This document shows positions 44,871 through 56,600 of a stretch of DNA of 64,000 bases, one piece after another. Made by a program: the position numbers and the translations under genes. The notes beneath the pieces were generated by a model. That model did no database searches and was not told where the DNA came from. It saw only the letters and a list, made by a program, of their open reading frames with translations. Each line of letters begins with the position of its first letter. Position 1 is the stretch's first letter. The stretch comes from Solanum dulcamara (taxonomy: Eukaryota > Streptophyta > Magnoliopsida > Solanales > Solanaceae): contig NC_077240.1 in assembly GCF_947179165.1 (NCBI RefSeq), forward strand, positions 49,970,501-50,034,500, written 5' to 3'.

Positions 44871-47489
44871 GGGTCTGTACGATATATGTACTGAGTATAT
44901 AAGCATAACATAACTGAGATAACAACTGAACCAAGGATGAAGAAAACCAAGTATAACATTTAATAGGGTACTGTACCTGCACCTTACAAAATAAAGTCAT
45001 GTATACCACTATCACATACCGTATCTTGCCCGCTCGGGGACTCGGTGTTACAAATTTATCTTTATGTCATCATAAGCATAAATATACCATAACCGGCCTA
45101 TTAATGACACTCGGTCTGCAATCATGTCGTCTTATCATTGCATTCACATTGCATACCCGGCCCTTGGTGGGGCTCGGTCATACCCGGCCCTTGGTGGGAC
45201 TCGGTGAATATTTATAACATCTTATATCATACCCGGCCCCTTTTTGGGACTTCGGTCGTACCCGGTCCTCTATGGGACTCGGTAAGTATATGTAAACCAT
45301 ATGCACAAGAAGAGTAGTAAGTAACCATATGCAAGCTAGATCATTACCTCAGAGATCGTATCATATTTAACTTATAGCTAAGATATGCCAAAAGAAGAAA
45401 GAGAATAAGCTCTATATAGTCTATACTTTCCTTCAGGTGATCTTCATATAATATTTCGTACCCGGCCCTTCATGGGGCTCGGTGAACCACTATGGAATCG
45501 TAATCTCATTTTCGTATCAAATTCATCTCACTGGGAATGAAAGATAGCTTCCCATACATTATATTCTGACACATAGAAGCCCTACTAGGCAATACTTAAT
45601 CTTCACAGAAACTCTAATATTGAACAGTGGATAGGGGTTATGAGACGTACTCAGAATTCTGGGAATGGAATTATCCCCGCACTTGATATACAATGCACTT
45701 AAGGCTAAACATTGCCAAAAGGAAAGAAAGATAGTTGTACGAACTTATACCAAAACAAGCCAAGAGAAAGCTTTACATACCTTGTCTGAATTATTCCTTA
45801 TCCTGCTTGTCTCGCCGTTCTTTGAACCTATTCAACATGAAAGTATTATGAATATCAATCCCTTTTACTTTCCAGCACCCTAGGTTACATCTTAGTATTA
45901 ATGGAATCTATTTCCTTAGTTGTTTCCCCGACTAGTTCTGTTATTCGCTAAGGCGTCGACGAAAATTGGGCAGCACCTCTCCTATAATGTGCCCTATCCA
46001 AATTTCCAATTAGGTCCCTAAGACCTACATCCAACCAACCACAACAACCTGCAGCAATTCACACCAACAATATACAACATAAACTCTAAACGACTAATTC
46101 AAAAATACGGTAGGACAATAGGGCGTCTAGCCTTTATTTTGTAACGCCTTTCATTATACGCAAGGAGGGGTCGTGTGGATTCCACCAGAAGCACCCTAAC
46201 CCACATTAGAACATATTTAGGCCCTGAAACAACACATTACACCCCTGTAGCAACAACTCACAAGAACGACACTTTATTTCGACGACAATTCACTTATAGC
46301 GACTACAATTTAGTTTATTTCGGACGTCAAGCATATTTATCATATTTTCACATTTCCAGCCACTTACACAACGTACAATACCCTATATAACAACACCATA
46401 AACCCCAATTTAAAATTAAAGGACTTACCTTACGTTAAACTTGTCAAACTCGCCAAAACTATCAAAACGCGAAATCTGGACAGCCCATTGTCTTATATTG
46501 TCGCTTAGTTTCGGAGGGGTAATTGAGAGAAACAGGATTTGTGGCCTCAATGAAAGTTATATACATGTATATCAAGGTCGCAAAAAATTTTGAATTACCC
46601 CTACGGCAATTTTGTACGAAAATATATGCCCAAAATACTCACAGCTGTCCGTGTAGGATTTCCAAAGCACAATCTGGGCAGCAGCCCCCCCAAGCTTCAC
46701 CACCGTTTTTGGAGTAGAGAAAAGCAAAACTGGGTTGTAGCGTCTACATGAAAGTTGTAGACCTATGAAATAGCTTTCCAAAACATCTTCAATCACCCGA
46801 AACTAAGCCTTAAAAAAGGAGTTATACTCATATTACTAACTGCAGTCCTATTCAAAAACGGGTTTCTTAACAAGAACAAAAACCTCCTCGTTGCCCCAAT
46901 GATAAATTTTTATATGGTCAAACACGGTTATTAAATCACGATATACCTTGAATAATGAATCAAAGATGAGAGATTAGTCATCTTTACATGTATATATACC
47001 CTTTTTAAGAGGGTGACACGTGGCAGCCCCTAGGGAGCCACCTCACACCATGCGGCCACTCACATGCTGCCATGTGGCATGTGGGGTCCACCTCAAGTAG
47101 GTGAGTCACCTGCTTGCTTGTCACCTGCTTGCTTGTCACCTACTTGCATCGCTTTCTCTGCGTCGTTTCCTTATTTCTCTTCTGTGGGTTCGTAATTTCA
47201 TCGCACTTTAAGAGCCTATGTATTCCTTACGACTTAGTATCAACACGCACTCGAGTAGCTTACACGAGTCAATCGAGTGCTACGACTCATTTCTCGGCCT
47301 CCAACTCCTTTCAAATTTTTATAACCTTATTTCCAATCTTCCTTATTATGAAGCATTTCGTTCTCCTTTCCTTGGAGTTATTTGATAGCATTATTAACTA
47401 TCCGACTCACATAACGACTTTTAAGAAACTTAAGAGCCTTCCCAGAAACTTGAGAAGCCTTCTAAGGTACCAACGTACGGGGTGTAACA
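44871..47489 (-). mobile_element. LTR N (reverse strand), nested in element A, truncated
   Basis: On the reverse strand it starts TGTTACACCCCGTACG (47489). It carries tandem cacctgcttgcttgt words (47103-47147), gacacgtggcag (47014), a TATA-like tatatacat, donor-like aaggtaagt (about 46428), a seven-unit ccggccc minisatellite, and tatatactcagtacat, then breaks at the Cs of the conserved hairpin (44871). It lacks the last 500 bp or so of the LTR. Confidence 0.8.
45020..45480 (-). repeat. Minisatellite, acccggcccttggtgggact type, in LTR N
   Basis: Units near 45025, 45091, 45154, 45183, 45230, 45257 and 45460. The closest two (45154 and 45183) are 29 bp apart and nearly identical. It is the same type as in LTR F and stands at the same place. 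Confidence 0.8.
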
Positions 47490-48400
47490 AGCTAATTGCT
47501 AACTGACGACGCACTCAAATGCCACAGCTCTTCAACATAGAAACAGTTAATGAGAGGAAAACCGCAGAATGACTATATGGGCTAGTGGGCGAGAGAATTT
47601 CGACACCATTTGGTAGCCAACTCTGAGGGCGAAAAAGCAGAACCCAAAAGGTAAGGGTATTAGCTGATGTAATTTATGAATGACAGGAAGCAGTGCCCAA
47701 GGTCAAAAATTTCATAATATGACCAGGACTACAAGACTCACTTCGCACTCCAACGCCAGATGAATTTGGAGGGAATGTTACTTGTGGATTAACGATATTA
47801 GTCCCTGCCTCTTCGATCAAAGGTTACCTACTCCATCGAGAAAGTGTAAAATTGTAGAGTAAAAAAATGGTAGGACCTTACGGAGTCCCCACAGCTATTA
47901 TTCCAGGCAAAGAAGCCCAAGTTATAATTAACTATCGAGAGATGCAAAGATAGGTTAAGCCAAACTATCGAGATGGAATTGGTACTACAGATGACATAAT
48001 ACATAGCCACAATTGGGGCAAAGATCTCCCCAGACATCGATTGTCGGATAAGGGAGAAAAAGGCGAGGTAAAACATGAGGACTAGCGAGATAACACTAGG
48101 ATACTTCTTGTACCCTCTCATCATTTTGTAAGGGAGAAAATGACACAGGGTAATATGTCTAGAGGGTTACAAGTTGGGGTAAGGAAAGTGGTGAAAGATT
48201 TTAAATGAAACTGGCAGAACTAGCTGGTTACTACAGGATGACGAGCTTATATGCCAAAATTCCTTCGGAATTACACCAGATCATGTTAGAAAAATCACAG
48301 AACGACTACGAGAGCCATTATATGAGGGGACTGCAACATTATTCGGTAGCCAACCTTAAGGATTGGAAAAAAAAGGAGGGGAAGAAGGACCCTAAAAGAT
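47490..48400 (+). other. Decayed internal region of element A
   Basis: By position this is pol. Scattered AFHP-like and zinc-region echoes are too weak to assign. A 65-codon frame at 48205 precedes the recognisable integrase and may be its eroded N-terminal zinc-binding part. Confidence 0.35.
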
Positions 48401-49350
48401 AGAATGCCAATTAGAGTTCTGAAAAGAGTCGAGAAGGACTATACGAGACTAACGAATCAGCTCATTTGCTTTCAAACAAAACCACCTATGCAGCTGGAAC
48501 TAGGTGAATTTATAGGACAAGAAGGTAATAAGGTTCCATGAGGTTTCCCCAACTAATATCTCAGATAGAGGGACTTCAATTATGATTAACATCTAGAGAT
48601 CAGTCCAAGAAGAGGTCGAAAGCACCGATAGGCCTTCGTACCGCATTTTCCGTGAGCTGCTGAATAGGCTGAGCATACTATCAACTGCTAGAAAATATAT
48701 TGTGAGCTTATGAGGATGGCTTTAAGTGTAGCTAGGGCTATCGTCTACCACTTATTGAGTTTACCTACGAGAAGGGCTACCGTTCCGATATTCAGATGAC
48801 CCCCCTACAAGATGTTGTAAGGCAAAGTATATGAGTCCCCTTGTTGGGGAAAAGACTAAGCCGGTAGGCCAAATAGGATTAAGTCAACTATTGAATAACA
48901 ACCCAGAGTCGGCAGAAATGATATATAGATAATCGACATCGATATACAGAGTGCAAATTGATGATTGGATGTTCATAACGGAGTCACCCATAAAAGGGAA
49001 CTTAACCCAAAATATATTAGACTGGATCAAGTTACTTATAAGATGGGCAACGTGGCGGGTAAGTTGAGCTTACCACCTCATTTGGAAACTATATGCCCAG
49101 TCCATCAGATGGATATGCTTCGCAAAGGTACTGACGAGCCACCCAGGGTATATTCTATAGACGGTGTCCAGAAGATAAAATCTTGCGAGGAATAACCTAT
49201 CGCCATCTTAGATCGATAAGCTAGAAGATTGTGGACTAACGATGTGCCTTCCGTCAAGATATGGTGGAAAAACCAAAACCAGAAAGAGAGTGACCGGGGA
49301 AACTGAAGAGAGCATGAAACACAAGTATTCTCACCTATTCCCGACGTCAG
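48401..49350 (+). pseudogene. Heavily decayed integrase, element A
   Basis: Blocks in shifting frames match chromovirus integrase in order: TRLTNQLICFQTKPP (for DRLTKSAHF-type), ISDRGTS (second catalytic aspartate, about 48562), QLLENIL, LPLIEFTYEKGYRSDIQM and QSRQK. Then come DDWMFITESPIKG, and the open frame 48965-49195 with NPKYIRLDQVTYKMGNVAGK and HQMDMLRKGTDEPP (GPY/F module). PIAILDR and TNDVPSVKIWWKNQ (chromodomain tail) end the region. Many stops and frame changes make it non-functional. Confidence 0.75.
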
Positions 49351-49488
49351 CAAGTAACCCCAACTCCAAAAACTCATATATTAAGTGCCTGGGTAGAAGT
49401 ATGTATTATGGAAAAAATAAAAAATCTCCCTACGATTTGTATAAGGTGCTAAGAGAAGTTTTGTCTAACATTCGGGGACGAATATTCT

Positions 49489-49501
49489 AAAGGGGGAAGG
49501 A
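49489..49501 (+). other. Polypurine tract of element A
   Basis: aaagggggaagga directly before TGTTACACC, following the family hallmark ggacgaatattct. Confidence 0.85.
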
Positions 49502-52500
49502 TGTTACACCCCACACTTTTAAAACTCGGAATGTCTCATAAGTTCCTTAGACATTATCATGTGAGACGGATATTCTATGACACTATCAAACCACTCTAAG
49601 GAAGGGAGAATGTGATACCCCATAGTAGAGAAGGTTGGAAATGGAGTCATAAGAATCCAAAAGGAATTGGAGGCCAAGTATTGAGTCGTAGGACTTGATT
49701 TACCTATGTAAGCTACTAATTTGGAAGTTTTACATACTTAATCTATTGGAGTATGTACCAAGCTTGCATAGCACGGATTACATAGGCTCTTAAAATAAGA
49801 CGAGATTACAAACCTACGAGAGGGAGCAAAAACTAGTTTCCGAACTTACGAAAGTGAAGCAAGCAGGTGACAAGCAAGCACCTCAAGCAAGAAGGTGACA
49901 AGCAAGCAGGTGACTCACCTAATTGGGGTGGACCCCGCTGCCACATGGCAGCATGTGATTGGCCACAGGGATTGAGGTGGCACCCTAGGAGGCTGCCATG
50001 TGTCATCCTAGGGGGCTTCCATGTGACACCTTCTAAAGAGGGGTATATATGTGTGTTAAGTGACTCTTAGTCACATTTTTCATCAAAATATCCAGCCAAA
50101 TAAAGAGAAAAAAACGTGAAGAACACAAGGAACAAGGAAGCCACAATTTTGAGAAATTAAAGGTAAGTTCTTCAATTTTTCTCCGTGAATTAATTATCTA
50201 CAATTTTCCTCAACCACATGGAGATGTATATATGTGTATTATGATGTCTATGAAATTAATTCTTCAGCTTGGAACTTGAGAGAAAATTGAAAGAACATAG
50301 AGAGAAAATATTAAAAACTAGTTAACAAACCCGTTTTTGGAGGGGACAGTTGTTAGTAATATTGGTATAACTTCTTCTGTATAGCTTTGTTTGGGGTGAT
50401 TCAATATGTTTTGGAAATTTATTTCATATTTCTATAACTTTCATTTAGACATTCAAATCCAGATTTGCTTTTAGCTTCTCGAAAAAGGGTGATGAAGTGT
50501 AGAGGAGGTACTGCCCATATTTTGGTTTTGGAAATCTTACACGGATTGCTATTGGTGTTTTGGGCATATCTTTTTGTACAAAATTGATGTAGGGGTGATT
50601 AGAAATTTTATACGACACTAAGATATATGTATATAACTTTTATGAAGGATATAAATCTTGTTTCTGTCCATTATCCCTTCGAAACGAAGCAACAAGGTAA
50701 AATAGTAAGTTGTCTAGAATTCACGTTTTGATAGTTTTGATTGAGTTGTTGCTGCAGGGGTGTAATGTATTGTTACAGGGCCTAAATGCATTCTAAAAGG
50801 GATGTGTATGCTTCTGGTTGCAGCCACATGACCCCTCGTTGCGTATAATGAAAGGGGTTACAAAATAAAGGCTAGACGCCCTATTATGATATCGCATTTT
50901 TGAATAAGTCATTTGGAGTTTATGTTGTATATTGTTGGTGTGGATTACTTAAACATATGCTGAAGGTTGTTGTTTTTGGTTGGATGTAGGTCTTAGGGAC
51001 CTAATTGGAATTTTGGATAGGGCACATTAGAGGGGAGGTGCTGCCTAATTTTCGTTAATGCCTTAAGAAACTAAAGAACTAGTCGAGGAAACGACTAAGG
51101 AAATATATTCCATTAATACTAAGGCGTAACCTAAGATGCTGGAAAGCTAAGAGTAGTTGATATTCGTATTACTTTCATGTTGAATAGGTTCAAAGGACGG
51201 CGAGGCAAACAGTATAAGGAATAATTCAGACAAGGTATGCGAAGCTTCTCTTGGTATGTTTTTGGTATAGGTATGTAAAGCCTATCTTTTCTCTTTTGGC
51301 ATGTCTTAGATGTAAGCAGGATATGATATGAACTTTGGGGGTAATTCCATTCCCCAGTTCTGAATATGACTTCAGGACCCTCACTCACTTTTGAATGTTA
51401 AACTTTAAAGTAGTAAGCTGCTATCTTCGAGTCTTCTATATGACTGTATAACAATTAATTCGACTAAACTCTTATTTGTAAAAAAGAAAGGCTCTAAGAT
51501 AATCAATTCTCAGACTGCAATAAGATATTTTACATTGGCATACGTCTAAGATTTCTAAAAACTCCTTTTTAAATAGTCCTTAGTGACAATTAGAAAGTAT
51601 ACGTCAGATACCTTCTGCCCTGATCCCCAGGTGATGGTTCACTTGATGACTTCATTGAGTCTCAGATAATGATTTAAACTGTGTTTTATTTCTCACTACT
51701 CTACTCGTGTATACTGTAACACTTCTTTCACCGAGTCCCAGGCTGGGTCTGTTATCGTGCACAACTAAATGCATTGTCCACCGAGCCCTTCACTAGAGGG
51801 TCGGGTACGTATGTATATATATATGATGATGATGTGTTGTAATAAGGTTACAATGGCATGGGGCCTGATACTGATACTACATATATGATTCACCGGATCC
51901 ATGAAAGGGCCGGCTATATTGTATAATTTGAGCATGCATGCTTTTATGACACATAGAGTACAGGTAAAGGTTTCCAATTTTGATAGTTTATCCCCTGTTT
52001 CTCTACTTCAGATATACTTCCAGTTGTATTATATTATATTTTACATACTCCGTACATATATCATACTGACCCCCTTTCTTTGGGGGGCTGCGTTTCATGC
52101 CCGCAGGTACAGGTATGGGTTTTGGGAGTCTGTTAGCTTAGGATTTTTCTTAGCTTAGCTGGAAGAGGCTCCATTGTATCGGAGCCTAATTTTGGCACTA
52201 GCCACTGATGTATATCATCGTTTTATTTATTCAGGGATACAGTGGGGGCCCTATCCCGCCATATATTGTCATTATTATTTTTAGAGGTCTACAGACATGT
52301 ATATGTGGGTTGTGTATGTTAGTTTGATTCTGTTGGGTCTACTTGATATATGATATACGTGATTATATTATGGCAGCCTTGTCGGCTTGCGTGCCCTGTC
52401 ATGTTGTGACACAAATGAAAAAGGCTACAAGTTTATGAAAATGTTATCGCCCAGTGGGGCTCTGTTGCATGATATTATCTTATTTACGATTCAATGTGAC

Positions 52501-52514
52501 CACATCTAATGGAT
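49502..52514 (+). repeat. 3' LTR of element A (end missing)
   Basis: Aligns with the 5' LTR throughout. Over the first 360 bp I count about 25 differences by eye. It stops at gaccacatctaatgg, about 75 bp short of the expected end, where LTR K resumes. The G-boxes of the 5' LTR appear here as ccatgtg. Confidence 0.85.
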
Positions 52515-52992
52515 ATTAAGAGACTAGGTGCATCACGTCCTTAATTCCTACCATAATTTCGTAAGTAGTTGCATCACCTACTTGCCTTTTGTTTTATTTA
52601 AATGTAGTCCACATATTCTAAGTAGGTGCATCACCTACTTGTTCTTTTTAATAGGTTAGCAATTAGTCTTACCTTAAGAACTTGTGTGATCCTTGCTACT
52701 TACGCTAGACGTGTACTTAAGTAGCTTAATTATGGAAGACATCCAAACAAGTAGCTTAATCTAGTAGGTCAATTACTGTGACAAATTATTTGTCTTTGAA
52801 CCCCTTTTAAATCCTTCCAAACCTATTTCAAACTATCACTACTTTACATAGAACTAGTCTATGCAAGATATGGGGCATTACATTCTCCCTTCCTTAGGAT
52901 CATTTGATAACTCCATGGATAACATGGATCACATGGCAGCTTTAGAGAAGTTTTAAAATATTCTAATGTACAATAAATATGGGATATAACAT
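52515..52992 (-). mobile_element. LTR K, 5' portion (reverse strand)
   Basis: Continues LTR K beyond element A. It matches LTR F from ccttaattcctacca to the terminal gatataaca, including both gcatcacctactt hairpins (52570-52640). The reverse-strand start is TGTTATATCCC. The two pieces of K sum to about 3.16 kb. Confidence 0.8.
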
Positions 52993-53994
52993 TTTTACGT
53001 CTTGTAAAGTAGAGTCGTAGAGTGACCCCTCAAGAAAAATGAGATGTTGACCTCAAAAAAGGTTCTACAACTCAACAAGATGACTCGTCATCCTATTGAC
53101 AAGTTGTAGAAACCCCTCGTAAACCAAAGTTCAGAGGCCTTGCTCAAAGTTTCCCCAAGGCAAATATTACGACTTGCCAAGATGGGTTGTAGAAGTCTTT
53201 ACTGGTCGAAGAACCACCCATCACAAAACTTCAGAGGCCTTAGAATTTACAGGTTTTTAGGACCTGCAGAAAGAGCCTGAAGAATGAATCGTTCCAAAGT
53301 TGACGGTTGTAAACATGATTCATTCAAAAACTTCAAAGATTTGATTTTTGTTACTTTTCTCAAACCAGCAGTATGAGTCGTTTAGATGACTCATCAATAT
53401 TTCGATGACCCATAGAAGAGGATCCGTAGGGTCAAAATTCAAAGTTTAATGAAGGAAAATTGTGTCTTTTCCAAAGTTTGGTTCAATGAACCTAGACATT
53501 TTTATGGACAAGTTAAAAGTCTATAAATATTCAATTCTTCAAATTCCCCTCCTATTCAATCCATTATCTCAAAATTTTCCAAGGCAAGAACTCTCAAAGT
53601 CTCTCAAGGTTTCTCTCCAAATTCATGCTAGGTTTCCAGATTTCTTCAAGGTTCTTAGTGAATTCGAGCTAGGTATGTTCCCGGCTTGCTTCATGAATAG
53701 TTAGTATATTAGCATGATTTAATGAAGTGACCATGCTAGATTACTTTATAAATCTACAAAATATGACAATATACCTACATATGAACATTATAAGTTTGAG
53801 ATCGAGCATTTTGGGGTTACAAAATATAACAAGATCATAACTGCATTCGTTAAAATTAAATAAGTTCATATCGGTAGTTCCTTTTAGATACCACAATATA
53901 TATTTAATTCTATTCCAATGTCTTCAAATAGGAGATGAATTATACCTTACTAAAAAATTAACTGAAGAGATTATGATAAGCCATGTAGTGCTAG
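52993..53994 (+). mobile_element. LTR fragment L (J-like type)
   Basis: Forward strand. It has gagtcgtag, gatgactcgtcat and tatgagtcgtttagatgac words (53000-53420) with acttcagaggcc and cctgcaga spacers, a TATA box at 53521 (ctataaatat), a pyrimidine-rich leader and gaattcgagctaggtatg. Both LTR ends are missing. An 80-codon frame at 53462 crosses the promoter and is not a gene. Confidence 0.7.
53521..53530 (+). promoter_or_regulatory. TATA box of LTR fragment L
   Basis: ctataaatat, followed by ttcaattcttcaaattcccc. This is the same arrangement as LTR E (ctataaatt) and LTR J (ctatataagg). Confidence 0.55.
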
Positions 53995-55499
53995 TGTCAC
54001 GACTCAATTTCTCAGGTCATGATGGCGCCTACTATAACCCACCAGTTGGCAAGCCGACCCATATCTCAAAACTGTAAGTCATGAGATGTCTGGGTAGAAG
54101 ACCAACAACTCTATCTAAAAACTGTAATGAAATAACAGAAGCATATATGAACGGGTGAAAGCAACTAAATATATACCAATCAAAATGAATCCCTCCCAAA
54201 ATCTGAAAGTCACCCGTACATAGCTACTAGTAAAAAGTGGACCATGAAAACACAGTTATCTCAAAAAGCAAAAGACAGGCAAAATGTATATACACAAGGA
54301 GACAGATAAATCCAGGATGCAATGTGCTCACCCTCACCTCCGATCACGACCGCAGCTGGCTCAAACTCAATGTCAATAGCTAGTACTCGAACCAGCACCA
54401 CAAAAATAGTGCAGAGTGTAGTATGAGTACCAAAACAATAGGTACCTAGTAGGCATCATAGACCGACTGAGGAAGATAGGAAAAAGTAAATTGTAATGTG
54501 AGTAAAGGATCACAACCAAAGACAGGGCAAAAAGTTAATATAGGTATGTACACGAGTGTACTAGCAAACAAAGAGAAAGAATCTAACTAACTCCACCTAG
54601 ATCCCATAAACCCTATGGGTACTCTCGTGCTCAAATAAGAGTAACCACCTGCATGGACTCCCAAAAGCCCAACAGATGCCAACATAGTTGAAGGAGAATG
54701 AATGGATCCCAAAAGGTTTCCAATAGTATCAACATTTCCTGGACTTGAACCGAACTATTTCCAAACTCTAACACCATAACCCACAATTGATAGTAGATGA
54801 AAACTTAACTAAAGGTTCATCAGGGAATCAGGAATTTAACCACATGCAAGATGGACCACAGACTGCAACCAAATAACTGTAGCTAATAAGTTGACATGAG
54901 TAGGATAGATCACAAACTTTACCCGAGTAGCTGTAGCCAAAGGTTGAGGATGGGTAAGCTAGACCACAGATTGTAACCGGGTAATTCTAGCTAGAAAGCC
55001 TGAACACTAGTAAGCTGGACCACAGACTAAAACCGGGTATCTATAGCTAAGGAACAATCACAATTACTCTAGACCACAGACTTTAACTGGGTAACTGTAG
55101 CTAAGGAATCGAACACCAGTAAGCTGCACCATGGACTTCCACCGGGTAACTGTAGCTAAGGAGTCAAACCGAATTAGAATCAACGACCAATCGTGCATCA
55201 CGGGGGTACCTCCAAACTGAATGTCATCAGTATTTCATTCTAGCCTAAACCAAATATAAACTGAATCACCGCAGAAACTTCTAAAAATCAAGAGCCAAGC
55301 GATACAAGACCGATAGGAGAATAGGGCATTATGGAGGTAAGGTCACAAGCTAAGTTATTGCTTATCTAATGCTCAGACTATCAAATTCAAGTCTGCTATA
55401 TCAGTCTATAGGGAGCTAACTATCTGGAATGACGTTAGAAAAGCTTTAAGGCCCAATGGCACCAAAATCGCGCAAGTCTAAGGCAACACTAGCCAAAGC
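53995..55499 (-). mobile_element. LTR D' 3' portion (reverse strand, TGTAATGACCC type)
   Basis: The left edge tgtcacgactcaatttctc is the reverse complement of LTR D's end. It matches 25861-27293 of LTR D, including the tandem repeat. It is interrupted at 55499 by element M and resumes at 63466. Confidence 0.85.
54850..55165 (-). repeat. Tandem repeat in LTR D'
   Basis: About six units with gaccacagactnnaaccgggta then actgtagctaa. Reverse complement of the 53-bp array of LTR D, with one more unit and higher divergence between units. Confidence 0.8.
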
Positions 55500-56214
55500 T
55501 GTCACAACCCAACCCCGTAGGCCACGACTGGGGTCCGACTTGGACCCCCATATATGTAAATATCAAATATAGCCAAATTGAACTATGCGCAATGTGATAC
55601 TACACCCAAAAAAAAACCCTAATGGGTCAAAACTTTTTTTATGTACATGTAGCCTCTTTTATTCGTACCATATCATAAAAGGAAGCATGAGCCGACAAAG
55701 CTGCCATAACATAAAAACATTTACCACATGTCCAATAGGCATAATTGAGATAACTTACACTTAACATACACGTGACTACAGACCTCTAAGAATAGTAACC
55801 GCAATATATGGCGGGACAGAGCCCCCACCGTACCCCTGAATAAATAAACATATATATCGTAGGACCAGTACCAAAAAACTAGGCTCCGAAATAGTGGAGA
55901 ACGTCCAACATAGCTGAGCAGAAATCCTAAGATGGCGGATCTCTAAAATGAACATCTGTACCTGCGGGCATAAAACGCAACCCCCCAAAGAAAATGGGGG
56001 TCAGTACGATATATGTACTAAGTATATAAAGCATAAAACATCATAGCTAAGACAATAGCTGAAATAGAGATGCAGAGACAAGTATAACATTAAGCCATCT
56101 ACCATACCTGTATTTTATAAAATAAAGTCATACATGCTATCATCACGTACTGTATCTGGCCCATTCGGGGACTCGATGTAAAAAATGCATCATTTTATCA
56201 TCGTAAGAACATAT

Positions 56215-56600
56215 ATACCCTTAGCGCTGTGGAACGTACAACCCAATCCATGTATATATAAAGTACACGCCGAGGAACGACGGCCCGATCCACATATCTT
56301 ATAATAATGTCGAGGAACAACGGCCCGATCTGCATATCTTATAAATGTACCAATGTACGATGGCCTGGTCCATATATCGTATTAAAATGCCGAGGAAAGA
56401 TGGCCCCATCCATATATTGTATAATAATTCCGAGGTATGATGGCTCAATCCGTAAACAACACAACAAGCCATGGAACATACGGCCGGATCATTACATAGA
56501 AAAATGTGCCGAGGTACATTCGGCCCAATCCATATATAGCAAAATGTGTCGAGGTACATTCGTCCCGATCCATATATATCATAACAATGCATATACATGT
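56215..56600 (-). repeat. 40-bp minisatellite in 3' LTR M
   Basis: Units with gaggaacgacggcccgatcc then atatcttataataa. Landmarks at 56281, 56321, 56361, 56401 and 56441 (period 40), then longer units to about 56570. Reverse-complement match to the LTR B array. Frames of 66-109 codons on both strands come from it. Confidence 0.85.

Larger units (their letters stand above)
39612..52514 (+). mobile_element. Element A: complete-ended long-LTR gypsy element with dead pol
   Basis: 5' LTR (39612-42687), PBS, leader, unassigned stretch, nested LTR N with 5S fragment, decayed pol (integrase), polypurine tract, and 3' LTR (49502-52514, last 75 bp missing). It inserted into LTR K: K's sequence stops at 39611 and resumes at about 52515. 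The left flank taaag resembles taaga at the right, but the deleted LTR end makes this uncertain. Without N and the 5S piece the internal region is about 4.2 kb, shorter than a full gypsy internal region. Confidence 0.85.
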
